This document shows positions 1-7,880 of a DNA stretch of 7,880 nucleotides, piece after piece. How positions within the stretch are numbered: the first letter of the stretch is position 1; every line of letters starts with the position of its first letter. The notes beneath the pieces were generated by a model, which saw only the letters and a list, made by a program, of their open reading frames with translations, did not search any database and was not told the DNA's origin. A program made the position numbers and the translations under genes. The stretch covers positions 1-7,880 of the forward strand of contig JAEXBT010000098.1 in NCBI GenBank assembly GCA_023393895.1, read 5' to 3'. This DNA comes from Pseudomonadota bacterium. Its GTDB lineage: Bacteria; Pseudomonadota; Gammaproteobacteria; Xanthomonadales; Xanthomonadaceae.

Positions 1-2443
<2,443 letters not shown>

Positions 2444-2447
<4 letters not shown>

Positions 2448-2923
2448 ACCACCCGCCGATGACCGCGCGCGGCGCTGCCCGCCTGCGCGTGGAACTTGAA
2501 GAACTGAAGTCGGTCAAGCGTCCCGCGGTGATCCAGGCGATCGCCGAGGCGCGGGCGCACGGTGACCTGAAGGAGAACGCGGAATATGCCGCGGCCCGGG
2601 AGCAGCAGGGCTTCATCGAGGGGCGCATCAAGCAGCTCGAGGGAGAACTCTCGCACGCCCAGATCATCGACGTGGCGAAGCTCGCCGCCGGAGACAAGGT
2701 CGTGTTCGGGGCCACCGTCGACCTGGTCGACCTGCAGACCGATCAGGAGATCACCTACCAGATCGTCGGCGACCTCGAAGCCGACATCAAGCAGAAGCTG
2801 ATCGCGATTTCCTCCCCGATCGCGCGCGCCCTGATCGGTAAGCACGAGGGTGACGAAGTCACCCTGGAGGCGCCCGGCGGTACCCATGAGTTCGAGATCG
2901 TCGCAGTCCGTTACGAAGGCTGA
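2444..2923 (+). CDS. greA: Transcription elongation factor GreA
   Basis: GreA enters the secondary channel of RNA polymerase and stimulates cleavage of the backtracked 3' end of the transcript, rescuing arrested complexes. The protein has 159 residues, against 158 in E. coli. The N-terminal coiled coil (about 1-75) carries the GDLKENAEY tip motif with the catalytic acidic pair at D41 and E44. The C-terminal FKBP-like domain (about 80-159) carries the family stretch [11 protein letters not shown] followed by a short beta-rich end. I chose ATG 2444 because [11 protein letters not shown] lines up residue for residue with E. coli MQAIPMTLRGA. The same frame is open upstream to an ATG at 2405, but that would add 13 residues foreign to the family, and ATG 2459 would cut conserved residues. 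The ATG overlaps the carB stop (ATGA), and the next gene starts immediately after its TGA. Confidence 0.97.
2915..2919 (+). promoter_or_regulatory. Candidate ribosome binding site of the rpfE-family gene
   Basis: GAAGG lies 4 bases before the GTG at 2924, across the last sense codons of greA. The spacing is short, so initiation may rely mainly on ribosomes that have just terminated at the adjoining TGA. Confidence 0.3.
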
Positions 2924-3862
2924 GTGACCGCGTCGGGCATCCAGTTGCTGTTGCCGGCGCTGCGTCGCTGGCCGAAGACGCTGCCGGACCGCTTGGTGCG
3001 CGCACTGGGGCGCGCCGACCGCCTGTTCCTGGACACGCCCCAGGCAGATGTCGCGTTCTGGAGCGCACCTGCCTCGGCTGCCTTGGCGCGCTTGGGGGAG
3101 GGCGATCTCGACCTGGAGGACGTGCGTGCGCACCGCTGGTTGCGTGCCGATCCGGCGTGGCTGCACGCGGACATCAACGGCGCACGCCTGCTGGCGATTG
3201 ATGCGCTGTTGCCTGTCTGGCCGGAGGACGCGGAGGCGTTCGCACCGCAGCTGCAGACATTGTTCGATGATGTCGGCGCCGTGCTCGATGTCGTCGATCC
3301 TCGCCGCTGGTACCTGAGGCTGCCCGCCGATGCCAGCTTGCCGCGATTCTTCACCCCGGCCGAGGCGCTGGGCGGCGACCTGTTCGACCATCGGCCCGAA
3401 GGCGACGATGCAAGCGCATGGCGTGCACTCGACGGAGAGGCGCAGGTGCTGCTGCACAACCACCCGCACAACGCCAGACGGGTCGCGGCCGGGCTTCCGC
3501 CCATCAACGGCATCTGGTTGTGGGGCGACAAGCCCTTGCCTGACAGCGCTTCGGCCAGCTTTCCCACCTTCGGCTCCGCCGATCCCCTGCTGCGCGGCAT
3601 GGCCCGACTGGCCAACATCAACGTCATGGACCTCCCCGGCGAATTTCCCCGCACGCCAACCGGCGCCTACGACCTGCGTCCACTGCGTGGCGACGCACTG
3701 CTTGACGGCTGGCTGCTGCCCGCTGTTGATGCACTGGCCACCACCGGCCCGACGCTCTGGCACAGCGAGGACGGCACCGGATTCGCGCTCGCCGCCCACC
3801 AGCACTGGCGTCTGTGGCGTCGGCCCTTCCGCTTGGAGACGGAAGCGTCACCGGTCGAATGA
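2924..3862 (+). CDS. rpfE: RpfE-family conserved protein of unknown biochemical function
   Basis: I recognise this as the family annotated 'regulatory protein RpfE' in Xanthomonas, Stenotrophomonas and some betaproteobacteria; other genomes label homologues phosphoglycerate mutase-like, for which I see no support in the sequence. The product has 312 residues and no signal peptide or membrane segment, so it should be cytosolic. Recognisable family blocks are WLRADPAWLHADINGARLL (72-90), RRWYLRLP (127-134), LLHNHPHNARR (176-186) and LPPINGIWLWG (191-201). The His-Asn cluster and the Trp-rich WLWG block are the best candidates for a functional site, but no reaction is known to me. RpfE in X. campestris lies in the rpf region and has been linked to extracellular enzyme and polysaccharide levels. 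The GTG start directly follows the greA TGA; an in-frame TTG at 2945 is less likely. The stop overlaps the recJ start. The family call is from memory of conserved blocks and gene order. Confidence 0.8.
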   Translation: MTASGIQLLLPALRRWPKTLPDRLVRALGRADRLFLDTPQADVAFWSAPASAALARLGEGDLDLEDVRAHRWLRADPAWLHADINGARLLAIDALLPVWPEDAEAFAPQLQTLFDDVGAVLDVVDPRRWYLRLPADASLPRFFTPAEALGGDLFDHRPEGDDASAWRALDGEAQVLLHNHPHNARRVAAGLPPINGIWLWGDKPLPDSASASFPTFGSADPLLRGMARLANINVMDLPGEFPRTPTGAYDLRPLRGDALLDGWLLPAVDALATTGPTLWHSEDGTGFALAAHQHWRLWRRPFRLETEASPVE

Positions 3863-5562
3863 TGAGGCCAAGACAGATCATCCGCCGCGAGATCGACGAA
3901 TCGGCCGTCGATGCCGGAGAATGGCCCGCACACTGGCCCCTTGCGCTACGTCGCGTGCATGTTGCGCGAGGAAGTCACGGGATCGCGGATGCGCTGCCGG
4001 GCCTGGCGAAGCTGCCGCCACCGGATGGCCTGCTCGGGTTGCCGGAAGCCGTGGCGCTGTTGCGCGAGGCGATCGCGACGGATCGGCACATTGTCGTCAC
4101 AGCGGATTTCGACTGCGATGGCGCGACGGCCTGCGCTGTCGCGGTGCGCGGACTACGCATGCTTGGTGCCCGGCGCATCTCCTATGCTGTGCCCGACCGC
4201 ATGGTGCACGGCTACGGGTTGACGCCGGGTCTGGTCGAGTCGATCGTCCCGATGCAGCCCGATCTGCTGCTGACCGTGGACCATGGCATCGCCTGTCATG
4301 CCGGCATCCAGGCGGCGAAGGCGCGTGGCTGGCAGGTCATCGTGACCGACCACCACCTCCCCGGCGAGACGTTGCCCGCGGCCGACGCGGTGGTCGATCC
4401 GCAACGCCCCGGCGACACCTTTCCCGCGAAATCTCTGGCCGGTGTCGGCGTGCTGTTCTATCTGCTGCTGGCCCTGCGCATCGCCGCACGCGAAGCGGGC
4501 GAGCCGGCCGCCAGCGCGGACCTTGCCTCGTTGCTTGACCTGGTCGCGGTGGGCACCGTGGCCGACATGGTGCGGCTGGATCCCGCCAACCGCGCGTTGA
4601 TCGGCGCGGGATTGCGACGGCTGCGAAAAGGGCAGGGTTGCGCCGGCCTCCGCGCGCTGATCGAAGTGTCAGGACGCGACGCCGTGCGACTCACCACCGC
4701 CGACATCGGCTACGCCATCGCCCCGCGCATCAATGCTGCCGGCCGGCTGGAAGACATGCGGCTCGGCATCGAGTGTCTGCTCGGTGACGACATCGCCACA
4801 TGTACGGCGCAGGCCGAGGCACTGGACGCGATCAATCGCGAACGCAGGCAGATGCAGCAGACGATGCTCGATGCCGCGATCGACTGTCCGGACGTGCGCG
4901 ATGTCGCGGCAATCCCGTGCGTGGCGGACGAAAGCTGGCATCCCGGCGTCGTCGGGTTGGTGGCGTCGCGCCTGAAGGAGCAACTTCAACGGCCGGTGTT
5001 CGCCTTCGCGCCTGCCGGCGGAGACGAATGGCGTGGCTCGGCGCGTTCGGTCCCTGGTTTTCACTTGCGCGATGCGATCGCCCTGGTCGATGCAAGGCAT
5101 CCCGGCCTGATCACCCGCTTCGGAGGCCATGCAATGGCGGCGGGCCTGACCCTGCCACGCAACGCGTTGGCGGCGTTCAGCGAAGCGATGGCGCGCATCG
5201 CGACTGAAGCGGGAGATGCGCTCGACGGGCGCGAGGCGATCCTGAGCGACGGCGACCTCCCTGCCGAGGCCCTTGAGTTCAGCCATGCCTGCGCATTGAG
5301 GGATGGTGGCGCCTGGGGCCAAGGCTATCCCGAGCCGGTATTCGATGGCGTCTTCTCGATCGTCGATTGGCGTCCGGTGGGCGAGCGCCACCTGCGCCTT
5401 TCCCTTGAGCGCGATGGACGTCGATTCAATGCCATGCACTTCGACGGCTGGCAGGGGGAGCCGCCGGCGCGCAGTTCGCGCGTGGCATACCGGCTGGTGC
5501 CGGATGACTGGCGTGGCGGCGAGGCGGTACAGCTGATCGTCCTGCATCGGGAACCGGCCTGA
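3859..5562 (+). CDS. recJ: Single-stranded-DNA-specific exonuclease RecJ
   Basis: RecJ degrades single-stranded DNA 5' to 3' with Mg/Mn ions and acts in RecF-pathway recombination, mismatch repair and processing of stalled forks. The protein has 567 residues, against 577 in E. coli. Numbering from ATG 3859, the DHH phosphoesterase motifs are: motif I ADFDCDG with D83, D85 and D87; motif II TVDHG with D141 (E. coli has DNG here; the metal-binding Asp is kept); motif III D164-H165-H166 followed by LPGE; motif IV GTVADMV with D236. RINAAGRL follows. The DHHA1 part has HPGVVG from H361, then SARSVPG and GGHAMAAG (422-429). The remaining 120 or so residues fit the C-terminal OB-fold (VGERHLRL). 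Two ATGs stand in tandem at 3859 and 3862. The first overlaps the preceding TGA and the MMRPRQIIRRE start resembles E. coli RecJ's basic N-terminus, so either is acceptable. The last 137 bases also encode the end of the opposing acyltransferase. Confidence 0.97.
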   Translation: MMRPRQIIRREIDESAVDAGEWPAHWPLALRRVHVARGSHGIADALPGLAKLPPPDGLLGLPEAVALLREAIATDRHIVVTADFDCDGATACAVAVRGLRMLGARRISYAVPDRMVHGYGLTPGLVESIVPMQPDLLLTVDHGIACHAGIQAAKARGWQVIVTDHHLPGETLPAADAVVDPQRPGDTFPAKSLAGVGVLFYLLLALRIAAREAGEPAASADLASLLDLVAVGTVADMVRLDPANRALIGAGLRRLRKGQGCAGLRALIEVSGRDAVRLTTADIGYAIAPRINAAGRLEDMRLGIECLLGDDIATCTAQAEALDAINRERRQMQQTMLDAAIDCPDVRDVAAIPCVADESWHPGVVGLVASRLKEQLQRPVFAFAPAGGDEWRGSARSVPGFHLRDAIALVDARHPGLITRFGGHAMAAGLTLPRNALAAFSEAMARIATEAGDALDGREAILSDGDLPAEALEFSHACALRDGGAWGQGYPEPVFDGVFSIVDWRPVGERHLRLSLERDGRRFNAMHFDGWQGEPPARSSRVAYRLVPDDWRGGEAVQLIVLHREPA

Positions 5563-6733
5563 GGCCGAACAGTGGGCGCAGCCAAGGCAGGCGCCGGATC
5601 AGCAGTTCGTGGAGCAGGGCGCAGCCGACGATGGTGCCACCAAGAATCACGATGACCTCTGCTTCCGGTGCCCAGCCGAGTGGCAGGACCCAATAACCGA
5701 TCAAAACCAATACCGTCTGATGCAGGATGTACCAGGGATACACCGCCTCGTTGGCATAAGGCAGCCAGCGAAATGGTCGATCCATCCAGCGGCGGGCGAA
5801 ACCGAGGATGGCAAGCAGCGCGGACCAGCCATAGGCGGCACGCGCCGCGCGCTCGACCAGACGCCAGTCCACGTTCAATGCCCAGGCCGGCAGCGGCCCG
5901 TCGTCGAGCCAGAGGTCCGACAGCTTCAGTGCCAGTTCGAGGAAGATGGCCAGCAGCGCCACCGCGGCCATCCACCAGCGCCGGCTCACCAGGCATTGCC
6001 ATGCGGCCTCCTCCCGCGCGATCAGCCACCCGGCAAGAAAGCAGGTGAAGTACATCGCATGTGCATACCAGTCTCCGAGCAACGCGTGGCTTTCAGGGAA
6101 GCGCGGCTGCAGCCACAGCAGGGCTGCGAGCCAGCTGAGTACCGGCAGCAGCCATGTGGTCAGAACGCCGCCCTGAGTCATCCTCCAACGCAGAAGCCGT
6201 GCCACCGGAGTGGCGGACAACGGCATCAACACGAAGAGCAACATGGTGTAACACCAGAGGTAGGGCAGGTACCAGAGATGGTTCCAGGTGATGCCGAATT
6301 CGGCACCGCTGAAAGTGCCGGCCGGCCAGGGCCGGAGCTGCAGGTAACGAAGCCAGAAGTCGGTAAACCCGCCGTCCCATGTACCGCGCAGTCGCGCCTC
6401 ACACCAAGCCTGTATCGCCACGGTGGTCAGCATCCCGAATACCAGCGGCAACAACAGTTGCCAGCTCCGCTTCGCGGCCAGCATCCAGGTTGGCCGTGAC
6501 ACCGCCAGGCCGATGGCGATGCCCGACAGCGCGAAGATCAGCGGCATGCGCCAGCGGTTGAACACGATGCGCAGGGCATCCATGTGCTCCCAGCCATGGC
6601 GGCTGGCCACGTGGAACGTGGAGTCCGCCTGCCAGATCCCGCTGGCGTGGTAGAGGATCAGCAGCGCGAACGCGAACACGCGCAGGGCGTCGATGTCGTG
6701 GCGGCGCGACGTGGGCAGGTGAGTGGTCTTCAT
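5426..6733 (-). CDS. Acyltransferase family 3 membrane protein (OpgC-like), with antisense-recJ C-terminal tail
   Basis: Integral membrane acyltransferase of 435 residues. The first transmembrane segment holds the family signature R-x10-H exactly (R18 to H29, ALRVFAFALLILYH), H29 being the expected catalytic residue. Other family-like blocks are RMPLIFALSG (62-71), HLWYLPYL (152-159) and YPWYILHQTVL (332-342). About ten hydrophobic segments are visible to residue 378. Members transfer acyl groups such as acetyl or succinyl to envelope glycans, and the layout resembles OpgC, which succinylates periplasmic glucans; the substrate here is unknown. Start ATG 6733 has AGGGA ten bases upstream and gives a short cytosolic leader before the first membrane segment. 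The usual family end lies near LFGLRP (388-393). The frame then continues for about 42 Pro/Ala/Arg-rich residues read from the antisense of recJ, so the C-terminus is doubtful as functional protein. The gene lies 102 bases downstream of the PAP2 gene on the same strand. Confidence 0.88.
   Translation of the reverse strand: MKTTHLPTSRRHDIDALRVFAFALLILYHASGIWQADSTFHVASRHGWEHMDALRIVFNRWRMPLIFALSGIAIGLAVSRPTWMLAAKRSWQLLLPLVFGMLTTVAIQAWCEARLRGTWDGGFTDFWLRYLQLRPWPAGTFSGAEFGITWNHLWYLPYLWCYTMLLFVLMPLSATPVARLLRWRMTQGGVLTTWLLPVLSWLAALLWLQPRFPESHALLGDWYAHAMYFTCFLAGWLIAREEAAWQCLVSRRWWMAAVALLAIFLELALKLSDLWLDDGPLPAWALNVDWRLVERAARAAYGWSALLAILGFARRWMDRPFRWLPYANEAVYPWYILHQTVLVLIGYWVLPLGWAPEAEVIVILGGTIVGCALLHELLIRRLPWLRPLFGLRPVPDAGRSAVPPRRHASHPAPAGMPRANCAPAAPPASRRSAWH
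5555..5567. other. Small GC hairpin with the recJ stop codon in its loop
   Basis: CGGCC-TGA-GGCCG is a perfect 5-bp inverted repeat whose 3-base loop is exactly the recJ TGA. On the other strand it encodes the Gly-Leu-Arg-Pro near the end of the conserved acyltransferase domain. There is no T-run on either side, so it is not a convincing intrinsic terminator; a short GC palindrome can easily arise by chance here. Confidence 0.25.
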
Positions 6734-6835
6734 GCCGCCACGATCCCTGCGCGCAAGCCACCAGGCCAGGCGAATGTGTCCGGAAGCGGCACGGATGTGA
6801 CCAGTCGCGGGGGTGGCGTGACGGGCCGCACCCGG
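6734..6835. other. Only intergenic spacer in the window (PAP2 to acyltransferase)
   Basis: This 102-base GC-rich gap lies between two - strand genes. Apart from the AGGGA before the acyltransferase, I see no convincing -35/-10 pair and no A/T-rich patch, so it does not show its own promoter. GGGTG (6811-6815) and CACCC (6829-6833) can pair just past the PAP2 stop, but the stem is bulged and lacks a T-run. Co-transcription of the two genes is the simplest reading. Confidence 0.5.
6744..6748 (-). promoter_or_regulatory. Candidate ribosome binding site of the acyltransferase gene
   Basis: Read on the - strand this is AGGGA, 10 bases before the ATG at 6733. It supports that ATG as the start. Confidence 0.5.
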
Positions 6836-7880
6836 TCAATCTCCCCGGGGCGGTGCATTCGCGCGGCGCCGCGTCCAGTCCGTGACGACGCCAGTGCCGC
6901 CTGCGCTGATGCGCGACTGCGGATACAGGTGCAGGCGGGTCGCGAGCCACCACGCGCCCAACAGAGCGACGGTGTAGCCGACCGCCGCGTTCAGGAACCC
7001 GAGCGCATGTCCATCAGGCAGCCCACCGGCCTGCCAGGCCTGCCGCAGGACGGCATCGACGCCATATCCCAGGATCAGCGCGCACAGCACGCGCAGGCAG
7101 CGTTTGCCGATGCCCCCGCCGTCCTCGTGCGGGACCCTGGTCATCACCCACAGGCAGACCAGGATGCCTGCGATGCCGCCGGCGGCCGCGGGCTGCAGGA
7201 AATCCCACCGCAACGACAGCAACACCCAGGTCGCGACGCAGGTCCAGGCCAATCCCCATGCGACATGCCGGTTCCCGGGCCGATCGCCTCCGATGGCGCG
7301 GACGAACAGCCAGGCCAACCACGCGGCCATCGCGCCGACCATCCAGCCGCCCAGCACGTCGCCCAGGAAATGCCGGCCCAGATACATCCGCGACAGACCC
7401 ATCAGCAGTATCCAGCCGAGGGCGACCGCCAAGACCCAGTGCCGGCGCAAGCCGAACAGCAGCACGATGCCGATCGCGAACGCGGCCGCGGCACTGGCAT
7501 GCCCGCTGATGAAGCCGTAGTCCAACCGGCCGGCGGCCCTGACCACGGCAACGGCTTCCTCACTGGGCAGGCCGAAGAATTCCGTGGCAGCACCGTGCTC
7601 GACCAGGGCGCGGCCGGATTCACCCTTGTTCAGCACGCGCACGTCGACTTCGCTGGGCCGCGGCAGGGCGAAGCCCAGCTTCATGGCATTGGTCGCGGTG
7701 CCCGCGACCAGCATGCCCAGCAACAAGCCCAGGGCCGGCCGGAACGCGACCCCGAACGCCAGGGCCAGGAGCAGCGGCATATAGACCTCGCTCTGGCCCA
7801 GGGCCGAGATCAGCTCCATCAGCCCCAGCATCCAGGCCGCATCGAACTGTTGCAGCCATAAATTGGCATCGACTTCGAAC
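6836..7880 (-). CDS. PAP2-family membrane phosphatase (5' end beyond window edge)
   Basis: Type 2 phosphatidic acid phosphatase superfamily. Such enzymes dephosphorylate lipid phosphates or pyrophosphates (phosphatidate, phosphatidylglycerophosphate, undecaprenyl pyrophosphate), with the active site on the periplasmic side of the inner membrane. Numbering from ATG 7831, motif 1 K-x6-RP is K51 to R58-P59, motif 2 is SGH at 109-111 (nucleophile-assisting H111), and motif 3 SR-x5-H-x3-D is S147, R148, H154 and D158. Motif 2 reads ISGH rather than the usual PSGH. About eight to nine hydrophobic segments are visible, three or four of them past motif 3, an unusually long C-terminal membrane part. 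ATG 7831 gives 331 residues, but the frame stays open to the window edge and reads LWLQQFDAAW just before it, typical of the start of such proteins. No start codon occurs in that stretch and no Shine-Dalgarno precedes 7831, so the true start is probably off-window. Substrate not predictable. Confidence 0.92.
   Translation of the reverse strand, partial: FEVDANLWLQQFDAAWMLGLMELISALGQSEVYMPLLLALAFGVAFRPALGLLLGMLVAGTATNAMKLGFALPRPSEVDVRVLNKGESGRALVEHGAATEFFGLPSEEAVAVVRAAGRLDYGFISGHASAAAAFAIGIVLLFGLRRHWVLAVALGWILLMGLSRMYLGRHFLGDVLGGWMVGAMAAWLAWLFVRAIGGDRPGNRHVAWGLAWTCVATWVLLSLRWDFLQPAAAGGIAGILVCLWVMTRVPHEDGGGIGKRCLRVLCALILGYGVDAVLRQAWQAGGLPDGHALGFLNAAVGYTVALLGAWWLATRLHLYPQSRISAGGTGVVTDWTRRRANAPPRGD

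Noticed and set aside
5609..6499. 296-residue open frame on the + strand just after recJ
   Set aside because: It is antisense to the acyltransferase with its R-x10-H motif and membrane segments; the Pro/Gln/Arg-rich translation has no domain.
6811..6833. Possible terminator stem after the PAP2 stop (GGGTG...CACCC)
   Set aside because: The stem is short and bulged and no T-run follows on the - strand, so it does not meet the pattern of an intrinsic terminator.
6843..6850. CCCCGGGG palindrome near the 3' end of the PAP2 gene
   Set aside because: It lies within coding sequence, is only 8 bases long and is unremarkable at this GC content.
6584..7861. 425-residue open frame on the + strand
   Set aside because: It lies opposite the PAP2 gene with all its catalytic motifs; composition is Gln/Arg/Pro/Ala-rich and resembles no family.

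Overview
The window is gene-dense, clearly GC-rich bacterial chromosome. It carries five protein genes: three complete on the + strand or running through it, one complete on the - strand, and one cut at each window edge. The gene order carB-greA-rpfE-recJ, the protein sequences and the base composition point to a gammaproteobacterium of the Xanthomonadaceae/Lysobacteraceae (Lysobacter, Luteimonas, Stenotrophomonas, Xanthomonas relatives). carB-greA adjacency is also known from pseudomonads, but the RpfE-family gene between greA and recJ is what I recall from the Xanthomonas rpf region. The taxonomic call is inference from memory, not from a search.

Left part (1-5562, + strand). A tightly packed run reads carB (3' three quarters; carbamoyl-phosphate synthase large subunit), greA (transcript cleavage factor), an rpfE-family gene of unknown biochemistry, and recJ (5'-3' single-strand exonuclease). 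The junctions are an ATGA overlap, a TGA directly followed by GTG, and an ATGATGA overlap. The four are therefore very probably one transcript with coupled translation, presumably headed by carA upstream of the window. It mixes arginine/pyrimidine precursor synthesis, transcription elongation, a gene linked to virulence regulation in Xanthomonas, and DNA repair.

Right part (5426-7880, - strand). Two integral membrane enzymes run leftward towards recJ: a PAP2-family phosphatase, whose start lies beyond the right edge, then, after 102 non-coding bases, an acyltransferase-3 family protein resembling OpgC-type envelope acyltransferases. Both probably modify lipids or glycans of the cell envelope. 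The acyltransferase reading frame does not stop at the usual end of the family but runs 137 bases into the antisense of the recJ 3' end.

There is no sign of RNA genes, mobile elements, CRISPR or phage. The only non-coding stretch is 6734-6835, so no gene-free region exceeds about 100 bases. I see no wholly new system. The points most worth a second look are the coupled operon with its uncharacterised rpfE-family member, the convergent coding overlap at recJ, and a changed motif in the PAP2 enzyme.
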